From NCBI RefSeq assembly GCF_004364865.1, contig NZ_SOAU01000001.1, positions 310,001 to 374,000 on the forward strand: a DNA stretch of 64,000 nucleotides, in the 5' to 3' direction. The DNA is from Ilumatobacter fluminis. GTDB lineage: Bacteria > Actinomycetota > Acidimicrobiia > Acidimicrobiales > Ilumatobacteraceae. Both the position numbers and the translations under genes were made by a program. How positions within the stretch are numbered: position 1 is the first letter of the stretch; each line of letters begins with the position of its first letter. Below are positions 53,066 through 62,347 of the stretch, one piece after another. The notes under the pieces were generated by a model. That model did not search any database, had not been told where the DNA came from, and was given only the letters and a program-made list of their open reading frames with translations.

Positions 53066-54436
53066 TCAGTCGAGCGGCTGGAGGTCGTCGAGGATCCAGG
53101 GGAGGAGCTCGCCGACGGTCGGGTGCACCATCACTGCCTTGCGGAACAGGCGGTACGACTGCTTCGCCAGCATGAACGGGGCGAACATGTTGATGATCTC
53201 GTCGCCGCCCACGCCGAGGACGGCGACGCCCAGGAACTCTTCGGTGTCGGCGTCGACCAGGATCTTGATGAGGCCGGCCGTTTCGTCCTTCTCCTTGGCC
53301 CGTGCGATCTCCGACATCGGTCGCGTCGCCATCAACACGTTGCGCCCGCTCTCGCGTGCCTCGCGCTCGCTCATGCCGATCCGCCCGAGCGGCGGGTCGA
53401 TGTACATCGCGTAGATCGGGATGCGGTCGGAGAGTCGGCGGTCGCCGGCCTCGGCGTAGTGGTCCCAGAACGTCTCGCCGTCGTTGACCGACGTGTGGGT
53501 GAACGCCCCCTCGCCGTTGACGTCGCCGAGTGCGTAGATGTGGTCGACGTTGGTCCGCAGCACGTCGTCGACCTGGATGTAGCCGCGCTCGTTCGTCTCG
53601 ACGCCGGCTGCGTCGAGGTTCAGAGCACGAGTGTTCGGCACCCGACCGACGGCGAGGAGGAGGTGGCTGCCGACGATCGTCTCGGCGCCGTCGCCGCCGT
53701 CGAAGGTGACCTCGATCCGGCCCTGCTCCGGTTGAGCGACCGACTGGACCTCGGCCCCGGTGCGCACGTCGATGCCACCGGACGTCAGGATCTCTTCCGC
53801 GGCTGCGGCGATGTCGCCGTCTTCGCGCGGCATGAGCTGTGAGGCCGCCTCGATGATGGTGACAGCGCTCCCGAGCCGGCGGAAGATCTGGCCGAACTCC
53901 ATGCCGATGTAGCTGCCACCGACGATGACCAAATGGTCGGGCACGGCGTCGAGTTCGAGCAGGCCGGCGTTGTCGAGCCAGTCGACGTCATCGATGCCGT
54001 CGATCGGCACCTTCAGCGCGCTGGTGCCGGTGTGGACGACGATCGTGTCGCCGGAGATGACTCGGTCGCCGACCTGCACCTCGTGGTCGGAGACGAAGTG
54101 GGCGTACTCGGCGAAGAAGTCGACGCCGTCCATCGTCCGGAGCCACTCGGTCATGCCGGAGTTGTCGCGCATCGCGTTCATGCGCTTCATGACCGTCGCC
54201 ATGTCGATCGAGTACTCGGGGATCGCGACACCGAAGTCGGGCCCGCGCTGCGCCATGTGTGCGGCCCGCGCGCTGGCGACCATCGTCTTGGTCGGCGTAC
54301 AGCCGAAGTTCACGCACGAGCCGCCGACCTCGCCGCCCTCGATCAGGGCGACGCGCTTGCCGGCACCCGTCAGCCGGGGAACCACCGTCCCGGTCGCCTG
54401 TCCGGTCCCGATCCAGATCACGTCGTAGTCAGCCAT
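53066..54436 (-). CDS. Class I pyridine nucleotide-disulfide oxidoreductase (MerA-like fold)
   Basis: 456-residue FAD flavoprotein. The FAD GxGxxG-type motif GTGQATGTV (near residue 10) is followed by the redox-active disulfide C41-VNFG-C46 in GGSCVNFGCTPTKT. VGGSYIGMEFGQIFRRLG (the NAD(P)H fold) and the second FAD loop TNVDHIYALGDVNG follow; H438 and E443 in HPTVGELLPW are the catalytic base pair. It resembles dihydrolipoamide, glutathione and mercuric reductases. A mercury-binding tail (CC) is absent. Substrate unknown; a mycothiol-related disulfide is possible in an actinobacterium. Confidence 0.9.
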   Translation of the reverse strand: MADYDVIWIGTGQATGTVVPRLTGAGKRVALIEGGEVGGSCVNFGCTPTKTMVASARAAHMAQRGPDFGVAIPEYSIDMATVMKRMNAMRDNSGMTEWLRTMDGVDFFAEYAHFVSDHEVQVGDRVISGDTIVVHTGTSALKVPIDGIDDVDWLDNAGLLELDAVPDHLVIVGGSYIGMEFGQIFRRLGSAVTIIEAASQLMPREDGDIAAAAEEILTSGGIDVRTGAEVQSVAQPEQGRIEVTFDGGDGAETIVGSHLLLAVGRVPNTRALNLDAAGVETNERGYIQVDDVLRTNVDHIYALGDVNGEGAFTHTSVNDGETFWDHYAEAGDRRLSDRIPIYAMYIDPPLGRIGMSEREARESGRNVLMATRPMSEIARAKEKDETAGLIKILVDADTEEFLGVAVLGVGGDEIINMFAPFMLAKQSYRLFRKAVMVHPTVGELLPWILDDLQPLD

Positions 54437-54637
54437 GGGGTTCGTCTTCTCTCGTCGTTCGTCGTGTGTGCGACCACGGGAAGCCCGTTCGTCTGCGCGG
54501 TATTCCCGGTGGAGCGGCGGATCAATCGAACTGCCAGGAACGATGGTTGCGTTGAGCGATCGTTGAGCGGGCTGTCGGAACATGTCTCGAACGTGCTCGC
54601 CGGGCGGCGGTGGGCCCCGCACACAGGAGCAGACATC

Positions 54638-55300
54638 GTGAACAAGCATCGTGGATCGGCCGTCGTCGTCTGTTTCGTGCTCGCTGCGTGTGGTTCGGGC
54701 GATGACGGCGACGGCCTCTCTGCAGCGTCCGATACAGCGCCCGTCACCGCGACGGCTCCGGCATCTGTCGCTGGCTCGAACGACGCCGACAGTGACAGCG
54801 TCGCTGACGTCGCACCGTCCGAGAACGGCGTCGCAACGGCCGCAACCGATGTGCAGGATGAGACATCGAGTGGGTCTTCCACCGCATCGTCCTACGACCC
54901 CGTCGATCTCGAGCCCGGTACCGCCGTTGTGTCGGTCGACGGCAACGAGTACCGCTTCGAACGAGGTGACGGCACGTTCGACGTCTGTGAGCTCAACCCG
55001 GATTTCGAGCTCGGCGAGGCCGAGATGGATCTCGTCGGCGGCCCGGAGGAGGGTTCGCCTCACCTCGACTTCCACTACGGCCCGGACAAGCAGGTCATGG
55101 TCGTGGCGTTCCTACCCGACACGGCGTACATCGTCGGCAAGGGCGAAGAGACCGATCCGTACTTCCAGCAGTTCGGCGTGGTCCCGCCGAGGATGGATCC
55201 GATCGAGGTCGGCGACGGTATGGCGTCGGGGATCACGCGCATGGTCGACGGCATCGCAGGCGACGATGTCGAGGCGACCTTCGCCATTCGTTGCCGCTGA
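54638..55300 (+). CDS. Secreted lipoprotein of unknown function
   Basis: 220 residues; the GTG at 54638 has AGGAG upstream. The signal peptide (KHRGSAVVVCFVLAACGSG) ends in lipobox LAAC. A Ser/Ala/Asp-rich linker runs to about residue 80. The C-terminal 140 residues are strand-rich, with YRFERGDGTFDVCEL, HLDFHYGPDKQVMVVAFLPDTAYIVGKG and a Cys-pair-like C-terminal IRCR. I do not recognise the family. It diverges from the disulfide oxidoreductase gene. Confidence 0.78.
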   Translation: MNKHRGSAVVVCFVLAACGSGDDGDGLSAASDTAPVTATAPASVAGSNDADSDSVADVAPSENGVATAATDVQDETSSGSSTASSYDPVDLEPGTAVVSVDGNEYRFERGDGTFDVCELNPDFELGEAEMDLVGGPEEGSPHLDFHYGPDKQVMVVAFLPDTAYIVGKGEETDPYFQQFGVVPPRMDPIEVGDGMASGITRMVDGIAGDDVEATFAIRCR

Positions 55301-55353
55301 CCCAGGTCGAATCGCTCGGATCGAACCCGCACTCGGTGCGGACCGCCGCTTGG

Positions 55354-56319
55354 TCAGCGGCGCGGCACCACTTCGGCGCCCGGTTCCTCGGGCTCGTCGT
55401 CGACCATCTCGGCGGGGAAGCCCTGGCCCAGGACGTCGAGGCCGGTGGCGTCCTCGAGACGGCGGATGATGTTCGGCGACCATTCACGGTCGCCGTAGCG
55501 GGCGGCGCCGTCCTGGAACACCCGGATCAGTTCCGGGTTGAGATCGAGCGGCACGTCGTGCCGGTCGGCCACGGTCTGGAACAGTCCGATGTCCTTCAGC
55601 ACGAGGTCCATCGTGAAGCTGATGTCGCGCGATCCGTTGAGGATCACCTGGCTCTCGGTTTCGTGCACGAACGAGTTGCCGCTCGAGATCCGGATCGCCT
55701 CGTACGTCGTGTTGAGGTCCATCCCGGCAGCGGCCGCCGTCGTGAGGGCCTCGGTGATGGCGACGAGGTTCGCCGTCGCGAGATAGTTCGTCACGACCTT
55801 GAGGACCGACGCCGTGCCGAGCGGCCCGGTGTGGAGCACCCGTCGTCCGAGCACGGTGAGCAGCGGCAGGATCCGCTCGAACGTGTCGCGGTCGCACCCG
55901 GCGAAGATCGAGATGTTGCCGGTATCGGCACGATGGCATCCACCCGACACGGGGCAGTCGACGGGGTGCGCTCCCGCTGCTTCCACGAGGGCGCCGAGGC
56001 GCCGGATCTCGGCCTCGTCGGTGGTCGACATCTCCATCCACACGGTGCCGGGCCGGATGCCGGCGAGGACGCCGTCGTCAGCCTCCATCACGGCGGCGCT
56101 GGTGGCGGGCGACGGGAGACACGTGACGATGACGTCGACGGCCGCCGCCAACTCGGCCGGTGAGTCGGCCCAGGTGGCGCCGCCGGTCAAGAATGCGGTT
56201 GCGGCGTTCCGGTCGAGGTCGCGGACGGTGAGTGCAGCACCGTTGCGGAGCAGCGATCCGGCGAGCTTGCCGCCGACGTTGCCGAGACCGATGAACCCCA
56301 CCGTCGGCAACCCGCTCAC
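55354..56319 (-). CDS. NAD(P)-dependent beta-hydroxyacid dehydrogenase
   Basis: 321 residues from the GTG at 56319, with GAGGTGA upstream. The Rossmann motif is GFIGLGNVGGKLA (residues about 8-20). CPVSGGCHRADTGN is the second family signature, and Lys174 in KVVTNYLAT the probable catalytic base. The family includes 3-hydroxyisobutyrate and tartronate-semialdehyde reductases. The C terminus is extended by an acidic tail PEEPGAEVVPRR. The substrate is not determined. Stands alone. Confidence 0.92.
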   Translation of the reverse strand: MSGLPTVGFIGLGNVGGKLAGSLLRNGAALTVRDLDRNAATAFLTGGATWADSPAELAAAVDVIVTCLPSPATSAAVMEADDGVLAGIRPGTVWMEMSTTDEAEIRRLGALVEAAGAHPVDCPVSGGCHRADTGNISIFAGCDRDTFERILPLLTVLGRRVLHTGPLGTASVLKVVTNYLATANLVAITEALTTAAAAGMDLNTTYEAIRISSGNSFVHETESQVILNGSRDISFTMDLVLKDIGLFQTVADRHDVPLDLNPELIRVFQDGAARYGDREWSPNIIRRLEDATGLDVLGQGFPAEMVDDEPEEPGAEVVPRR

Positions 56320-56434
56320 CAGTCACCTCGTCGACGGTCGGGCGAGCACGGGTTCACGGGCGCGACGCAGCACGCGCCGAGATGAAGCGGGGGCATGCCG
56401 AGATCATCGCGCACCGCGACTCGCCCAACGCGAT

Positions 56435-56483
56435 GAAGGCGTGAACAGTGTGCGCACCCGGTGCGCAAACCGTTCACGCCTTC
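56435..56483. repeat. REP-like palindrome, family C, copy 3 (TGCGCACC core)
   Basis: Outer arms GAAGGCGTGAAC (56435-56446) and complement (56472-56483); inner arms TGCGCACC (56451-56458) and GGTGCGCA (56460-56467). Same layout as 30289-30339. It lies in the divergent gap between the hydroxyacid dehydrogenase and epoxide hydrolase genes. Confidence 0.9.
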
Positions 56484-56588
56484 GCTCGGGACCGACAACA
56501 TGCTCGTTCTGATTGCGGACGGAATGTGTCCGCATGGGTTCGTACGGTGGCAGCCGTCCAACCAACCCATGCAGAAAGAGGACACCTC

Positions 56589-57530
56589 ATGTTCCACCCC
56601 TCCGACTTCCCCGAGCCCACGATGGTGCCGGTCAACGGCATCGAACTGGAGGTGTTCGAGGCCGGCGCCGAGCACGCCGGCCGACCGATCGTGCTGTTGC
56701 ACGGCTGGCCCGAACACGCCTTCTCGTGGCGGCACCAGATCCCGGCACTCGTGGAGGCCGGCTACCACGTCATCGTCCCGAACCAGCGCGGCTACGGCAA
56801 CTCGTCGGTGCCGGCCGATGTCGGGGCCTACGACATCGAGCACCTCGCCGGTGACCTCGTCGGTCTGCTCGACCATTACGGCTACGACGACGCCACGTTC
56901 ATCGGACACGACTGGGGAGCGATGGTCGTGTGGTGGATGACGCTGCTGCATCCGCAGCGGGTGAAGCAGATCGTCGCGCTCAGCATGGCCTACATGGACC
57001 GCGGTGATCAGCCGTGGGTCGAGGCGATGGAACAGATGCTCGGCAGCGACTTCTACTTCGTCGACTTCAACCGCCGACCGGGTGTCGCCGACGCCGTCCT
57101 CGACGACAACCCGAGTCGGTTCCTCGGCAACCTGTTCCGTCAGAACGTGCCGCTCGCTCCGCCCGAGCCGGGCAACGCCATGGTGAACCTCGCCACCTCC
57201 GACACGGCACCGGGTGACCCGATCATGAGTGACGACGAACTCGACGTGTTCGTGCGGGCGTTCGAGACGTCGGGCTTCGGCGGTGGCATCAACTGGTATC
57301 GCAACGTCGATCGCAACTGGCACCTGCTCGCCGACGCCGATCCGATCATCCGCCAGCCGGCACTGATGATCACCGGCACCCGCGACATGGTGGCCGGCAA
57401 CCCCCGCCTCACCGAGTTCGTCCCCCACGTGACGGAGGCCGCGCTCGACTGCGGTCACTGGATCATGGACGAACAGCCCGACGCCACCAACCACCTCATC
57501 CTCACCTGGCTCACCTCGACCAATGCGTGA
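56589..57530 (+). CDS. Epoxide hydrolase-like alpha/beta hydrolase
   Basis: 313 residues; ATG at 56589 with AAAGAGG upstream. HGWPEHAFSWRHQ is the oxyanion HGxP motif and GHDWGA (D108) the Asp nucleophile typical of epoxide hydrolases. The general-base His is in CGHWIMDEQPD with Glu/Asp partner, and DRNWHLL holds a lid tyrosine region near NWYRN. The Asp nucleophile separates it from serine esterases. Its stop codon lies in a 12-bp direct duplication that leads into a family C palindrome. Confidence 0.92.
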   Translation: MFHPSDFPEPTMVPVNGIELEVFEAGAEHAGRPIVLLHGWPEHAFSWRHQIPALVEAGYHVIVPNQRGYGNSSVPADVGAYDIEHLAGDLVGLLDHYGYDDATFIGHDWGAMVVWWMTLLHPQRVKQIVALSMAYMDRGDQPWVEAMEQMLGSDFYFVDFNRRPGVADAVLDDNPSRFLGNLFRQNVPLAPPEPGNAMVNLATSDTAPGDPIMSDDELDVFVRAFETSGFGGGINWYRNVDRNWHLLADADPIIRQPALMITGTRDMVAGNPRLTEFVPHVTEAALDCGHWIMDEQPDATNHLILTWLTSTNA

Positions 57531-57538
57531 AGGCCAAT

Positions 57539-57579
57539 GCGTGAACAAACTGCGGAACAGTTCCGCAGTTTGTTCACGC
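57539..57579. repeat. REP-like palindrome, family C, copy 4 (AAACTGCGGAAC core)
   Basis: Perfect 20-bp arms (57539-57558 and 57560-57579) with a 1-nt loop; core identical to 35021-35071. Just before it CCAATGCGTGAA is duplicated at 57520-57531 and 57534-57545. The first copy holds the epoxide hydrolase stop. Confidence 0.92.
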
Positions 57580-57611
57580 CTTCGCCAACCCCGGGCCGGT
57601 CGGGGCGGGAG

Positions 57612-58484
57612 TCAGAGGGCGGTGCGCCAGGGGTTCATGTCGAGGCCCGGGTAGCGGGCGCCCATGGCATCGACCGTGGCGGCGTTCCAGTACGGATGGC
57701 CGGGGCGGGGGATGCCGAACAGCGCCAGGTCCTCGGGCGTCTTGCCCTGCACGAAGTCGGCGAACAGCGGGTTGCCGCCGAGACGGCCGAAGGCGTCGTA
57801 GCTGAACCAGTCGGCAGAGGCCGGCCGGAATCCGATCACGAGCACCGCCCGTGACGCGTCCGGTCGGGTGAAGTCGGAGCCGCGGTGCCACACGTCGGAG
57901 CGGTAGGCGAGCAGGGTGCCGCGGGCGCCGGTGGCGGCGATCTCGTGGTCGTACATGTCGTCGGGCGACCCGGTCGATCGGCTGCGCGGCACGAGCCGTG
58001 GCGGAGCGCAACCGTCGTCGACATCGGTCAGGAACAGGAACGTCTCCATGTGCCAGAAGCCCGGCTCCATGCGCGGCGGCAGGAGCGAATGGTTGCCGTC
58101 CTGGTGGAGGGGTTGTTCGTAGTTGACCGCCCCCGCCCACTTGGCCCACGAGGCTGCCTGGTAGATCCGCACGTCATCGTCGCCCAGGGCGCGTCCGGCG
58201 AAGGCTGCGATCCGCGGGTGGACGAAGAGGTCGTTCAGCCGGGGGCAGCCCGGCATCGGGAAGCCCCGCATGCCGTCGAACTGGGTGGCCCGGAACCGCT
58301 TGCCCGTCGGATCACCGTCGCCGAACTTGCTGGCCTGGTTGTAATCGTCGAAGGTGTCGCCGCCGTACAGGGCTTCGAGTTCGGGCGTCGCCGCATCGAT
58401 GTCACCGACGGGAACGAGGCCGTCGACGATCGCGAACCCTTCCTCCCGCCACTGCTGCGCCGCCGCATCGAGTTCATCGCCCAC
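57612..58484 (-). CDS. Phytanoyl-CoA dioxygenase family protein
   Basis: 290 residues from the GTG at 58484, with GGGAG upstream. Fe(II)/2-oxoglutarate oxygenase fold: the HxD motif is PLHQDGNHSLLPP (near residue 129), and the distal His in DVWHRGSDFTRPD, with the 2-OG-binding Arg in SRAVLVIGF. PhyH homologues hydroxylate acyl-CoAs or natural-product intermediates. Next to a P450 and an epoxide hydrolase it may belong to lipid or terpenoid oxidation, but there is no shared operon. Confidence 0.9.
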   Translation of the reverse strand: MGDELDAAAQQWREEGFAIVDGLVPVGDIDAATPELEALYGGDTFDDYNQASKFGDGDPTGKRFRATQFDGMRGFPMPGCPRLNDLFVHPRIAAFAGRALGDDDVRIYQAASWAKWAGAVNYEQPLHQDGNHSLLPPRMEPGFWHMETFLFLTDVDDGCAPPRLVPRSRSTGSPDDMYDHEIAATGARGTLLAYRSDVWHRGSDFTRPDASRAVLVIGFRPASADWFSYDAFGRLGGNPLFADFVQGKTPEDLALFGIPRPGHPYWNAATVDAMGARYPGLDMNPWRTAL

Positions 58485-58681
58485 GCCGACACTCTCCCAC
58501 GTGCCGTGCTGCCTCGTTCATGTCGGTCTCAGCTCCGTCACCTGAACTGAGCGCGACATGAACGGGGTGGGCCCGCTGCGGCTGGGGGTGGGGCGGTGTG
58601 GGACACTGTCTGGACGGCGGCAAGATCGCCGGTGAGTCCGTGCCGGGGGAGGCGCGGACGTCGTTTCGAACAGGAGTTGAG

Positions 58682-60001
58682 ATGAGCGACACCCGAGCAA
58701 CCAAGACCTTGTCGGAGTTCGATCCCGATTTCCGGACACCCGACCAGGAGATGGCCGAGCTCGGTGCCGAGGTGCCCGACGCCGCCGACCTCCTGATCAG
58801 CCAGATCAACCCGCACAACCCGCACCTGTTCGCCGAAGACCGCTGGCAGAGCCACTTCGATCGGCTGCGCGCCGAAGACCCGGTCCACTTCAACGAGATC
58901 GAGGCGGCGGGCCGGTACTGGTCGATCACCAAGTACCACGACCTCAAGGAGATCGAGGTCGACTGGAAGCGGTTCTCCAACTCGCCGAGCATCGTGCTCG
59001 GCCTGCCGATCGATCGTCTGCCACCCGAAGAGGAGCGGATCGTCACCTTCATCGCCATGGACCCACCGGAGCATCGCGATCAGCGACGCACGGTGACCCC
59101 GTCGGTGCAGCCGCGCAACCTCGAGAACGTCGAGCCGATGATCCGCGAGCGCACCGTCGAGGTGCTCGAGTCGCTGCCCGAAGGCGAGACGTTCGACTGG
59201 GTCGACACCGTGTCGGTCGAGCTGACCACCCGGATGCTCGCCACCCTGTTCGACTTCCCGTTCGACGACCGCCGCAAGCTGACCCGTTGGTCCGACGTCG
59301 TGTTCGCGATCCCCGAGCCTGGCGGCATCGTCGAGTCGCACGAGCAGCGTCGTGACGAACTGATCGAGTGCGTCGAGTACTTCAGCCGGCTGTGGGACGA
59401 GCGCCGAGGCAATCCCGGTCACGACTTCGTGTCGATGCTCGCGAACGGCGAAGCAACGAAGGACATGTCGCCGCTCCAGCACCTCGGCAACCTGCTGCTC
59501 CTGATCGTCGGTGGCAACGACACGACCCGCAACACCATGTCGGGCAGCGTGTACGGGCTCAACAAGTTCCCCGAGCAGTACGACAAGCTGATCGCGAACC
59601 CCGAGCTGATCCGCAGCATGGTCCAGGAGATCATACGGTGGCAGACGCCGCTGCCGTACATGCGGCGTACCGCGACCGAAGACGTCGAGTTCCACGGCAA
59701 GCAGATCCGCAAGAACGACCAGGTCCTGCTGTGGTACATCTCCGCGAACCGCGACACCGACGTGTTCGAGAACCCCGACGTCATCGACATCGAGCGGGCC
59801 AACGCCGACCAGCACCTCTCGTTCGGCTACGGCATCCACCGCTGCATGGGCAGCCGCCTGGCCGAGATGCAGCTGCGCATCCTCTGGGAAGAAATCCTCG
59901 ACCGCTTCGAGAAGATCGAGGTCATGGCCGAGCCGAAGCGCACGTTCTCGTCGTTCGTGCACGGCTACACCGAACTGCCGGTGCAGATCCGCCACAAGTG
60001 A
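58682..60001 (+). CDS. Cytochrome P450
   Basis: Heme monooxygenase, 439 residues; ATG at 58682 with AGGAG upstream. The I-helix oxygen motif is GGNDTTRN, the K-helix ExxR is in EIIRW, and the heme-binding loop FGYGIHRCMGS places the axial Cys at 388. MDPPEHRDQRRTVTP (helix C) is standard for bacterial CYPs. The family (CYP number) cannot be fixed from sequence alone; substrates are commonly steroids, fatty acids or terpenes. No ferredoxin gene is adjacent. Confidence 0.95.
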   Translation: MSDTRATKTLSEFDPDFRTPDQEMAELGAEVPDAADLLISQINPHNPHLFAEDRWQSHFDRLRAEDPVHFNEIEAAGRYWSITKYHDLKEIEVDWKRFSNSPSIVLGLPIDRLPPEEERIVTFIAMDPPEHRDQRRTVTPSVQPRNLENVEPMIRERTVEVLESLPEGETFDWVDTVSVELTTRMLATLFDFPFDDRRKLTRWSDVVFAIPEPGGIVESHEQRRDELIECVEYFSRLWDERRGNPGHDFVSMLANGEATKDMSPLQHLGNLLLLIVGGNDTTRNTMSGSVYGLNKFPEQYDKLIANPELIRSMVQEIIRWQTPLPYMRRTATEDVEFHGKQIRKNDQVLLWYISANRDTDVFENPDVIDIERANADQHLSFGYGIHRCMGSRLAEMQLRILWEEILDRFEKIEVMAEPKRTFSSFVHGYTELPVQIRHK

Positions 60002-60029
60002 CCCGACCGCCGGGTCGGCCGGCGCTGTG

Positions 60030-62120
60030 TCAGCCCGGCCCGGAGCTGGCCGTGCGTGACAGGGCTCCGCGCAACGGTTCGCGGGTCACACCCTTCGACA
60101 CGCTGAGTCGGTAGGGGCCGCCGACGATCGCGACGTTGGCGAGTGCCAGGTCGCGTGCGAGCCGCCAGACCGCGCGCGGCGTGAGTTCGTGGAGGACGTG
60201 GGAGGCGGCGACGACCAGGTCGTCGTCGGTGAGGCGTTCGAGCGTCGAGGTCGAGAGTTCGGCATCGACGACGACCTCGATGCGTTCCTCGTCACGGTCG
60301 ATCGGCCCGAGGAGATCGTCGGCGACTGCGCCGTCGGGCACGACGAGCAGGAGGGGGAGTTCCTCGGCGGATGCTGCACGCCGTCCGACGTCGAACGCGA
60401 GGCCGGCGTCCTCCCGTCGCCAGTCGGTGTCGGTTCGGCCGACCGCGACGACGAGCCGGTTCCACGGTCGGGTCACCTTCACGGCCATCGACGGGACGGG
60501 ACACGTTTCGCCGATCGTGTCGATGTCGTTGCCGAACAGGTAGTCGGCGGCGAAGCTCGGCCCGTCCCATGCGAGCACCACGAGCGACGCCTCCTGCTCG
60601 TCGACCAGCGCGACGGTGCCGTCGGCGAACGAGTCGTCGATGCGGACGAGGCCGTCGGAGTCGAGCCCACGAGCGGCGACGGCGGCCGCCACCTCACGAA
60701 CCCGTGCGAGCGCCACCTCGCGGTGGTCGCGTTCGGTGATGGCGAACGGTGAGACGAGACCGTTGTCGCCGTCTGCGATCAGTTCGGCGAGTCGGATCGG
60801 CGCGTCGATCGAGTCGGTCGGTGCCCGAACGTCGAGCAGCACGTTCGAGCCGAGGGCCCGTGTGTCGCTCTCCGGCTTCGGGACCCGCCGTGCGAAGAAC
60901 CGGGTGCCGTACGACGTGATGAGTGCGGTGGCGACGATCGCGATGACGGAGGCGTTGACGATGATCTGTTCGAACATGCCGAGCGAGAGGCCGACCTGGG
61001 CGATCGCGAGCGTCGACGCCGCCTGACCGAACGACAGCGACGACATCATCCCGATCTCGTTGCCGGTGAAGCCGAAGATGGCGCCGGTGATGCCGGCCGC
61101 CACACACTTGCCGACGATCACGAAGGCGGTGAAGACGAGACCGAGCAGCAGGGTGTCACGATCGATCAGCAGCGCCGGGTCGATGTTGAGGCCGATCGAG
61201 ACGAGGAACGTCGGGACGAACACGGCGGTGCCGACGAACTCGAGTCGTTCCATGAGCGACCCGCGGTTCGGGACCAGCCGGTTGAGTCCGAGACCGGCGA
61301 GGAACGCGCCGATCAGACCCTCGACGCCTCCGATCAGTGCGACGCACGCGCCGGCCGACATGGCGGCGAGGGCGAACACGAAGCGCTGCATCCGTGAACG
61401 GCCGACACGGACGAAGAAGCGCTCGCCGATCTTGGGGAGCAGCCAGAGGCAGAACCCGACGAGGACGGGGAGAGCGATGAGGAGGGGCAGCGTCGGGTCG
61501 GGCGTGCTCGGTTCGAAGTCGAACGTCGACAGGTCGATGTCGGTGAGGTCGAACAGTTCGCCGTCGAACGGGGCCGGGAGTGGGTCGCTCTCGATGACGG
61601 TCGTCGACGTGACGAAGGCCAGCACGGTGAGCGACAGCAGGTCGGCGACGACACCAGCCGACACGGCGGCGCTCGCCGCACGGTTGTTCTGCAGCCCCGC
61701 CGTCTGGATCTCGGGATAGGCGACGAGGGTGTTCGACGCCCACATCGCGCCGACGAGCGCTGCCGGCAACAGGCCGACCCCGAACGCGGCCATCATCACG
61801 ATCGCGGCCAGGAGGAACGGGATGAAGAAGCCGAGCAACCCATACGCGATGGCGCTCGTCCGATTCTCCTGGAAGGCGCGGATGTCGAACGAGATGCCCG
61901 CCAGGAACATCAGGTACAAGATGCCGATCGCACCGAGATCGTCGACGAGCCCGCCGGCGCTGATCCAGTCGAGCACGTACGGCCCGAAGAGGGTGCCACC
62001 GAAGATCAGCCCGACGATGCCGGGGACTCGGAACCGCTCGGCAACGATCGGCCCGAGCAGCACCGTGACCAACAGGATCAGCAGGGTCGCCTCGACCGTG
62101 CCGACCAACACTCCGTTCAC
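60030..62120 (-). CDS. Cation/proton antiporter (CPA2 type) with C-terminal USP-like domain
   Basis: 696 residues from the GTG at 62120, with GAGGAGGGG upstream. About 12 membrane helices fill residues 1-400: VPGIVGLIFGGTLFGPYVL, LYLMFLAGISFDI, ALVGAMWASNTLVAYP and FGQAASTLAIAQVGLSLG. The pattern is that of Kef/NhaP-type exchangers, probably K+ or Na+ for H+. The remaining 290 residues form two universal-stress-like modules (RPWNRLVVAVGRTDTD, ASLVVLAWDGPSFA), likely sensing a nucleotide or stress signal. Converges with the P450 gene across 28 bases. Confidence 0.92.
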   Translation of the reverse strand: MNGVLVGTVEATLLILLVTVLLGPIVAERFRVPGIVGLIFGGTLFGPYVLDWISAGGLVDDLGAIGILYLMFLAGISFDIRAFQENRTSAIAYGLLGFFIPFLLAAIVMMAAFGVGLLPAALVGAMWASNTLVAYPEIQTAGLQNNRAASAAVSAGVVADLLSLTVLAFVTSTTVIESDPLPAPFDGELFDLTDIDLSTFDFEPSTPDPTLPLLIALPVLVGFCLWLLPKIGERFFVRVGRSRMQRFVFALAAMSAGACVALIGGVEGLIGAFLAGLGLNRLVPNRGSLMERLEFVGTAVFVPTFLVSIGLNIDPALLIDRDTLLLGLVFTAFVIVGKCVAAGITGAIFGFTGNEIGMMSSLSFGQAASTLAIAQVGLSLGMFEQIIVNASVIAIVATALITSYGTRFFARRVPKPESDTRALGSNVLLDVRAPTDSIDAPIRLAELIADGDNGLVSPFAITERDHREVALARVREVAAAVAARGLDSDGLVRIDDSFADGTVALVDEQEASLVVLAWDGPSFAADYLFGNDIDTIGETCPVPSMAVKVTRPWNRLVVAVGRTDTDWRREDAGLAFDVGRRAASAEELPLLLVVPDGAVADDLLGPIDRDEERIEVVVDAELSTSTLERLTDDDLVVAASHVLHELTPRAVWRLARDLALANVAIVGGPYRLSVSKGVTREPLRGALSRTASSGPG

Positions 62121-62347
62121 TCGCCCCTCCTCGTGCGCCGGTCGGCGCTGCCGGCCGAACGCTAGTGCGGCGAACCGATGCGAACGGACGATGTGAGCGT
62201 GCGCGACCGCCGCTGGCGACGACGGACGGACGGTGCCCGCGCGGTACCTGTCGTATAACGCTGGACGCTCTCGGCGATTTGCTTTAGCGTCGTCCTCGGC
62301 CGGCGGCGGACGTCGGTCAGGCGGAACAGGGAAATGGGGAGGGCGCC

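Noticed and set aside
53066..54436. Specific call of mycothione reductase
   Set aside because: The disulfide motif GGSCVNFGCTPTKT and overall pattern fit several class I reductases; nothing visible fixes the substrate.
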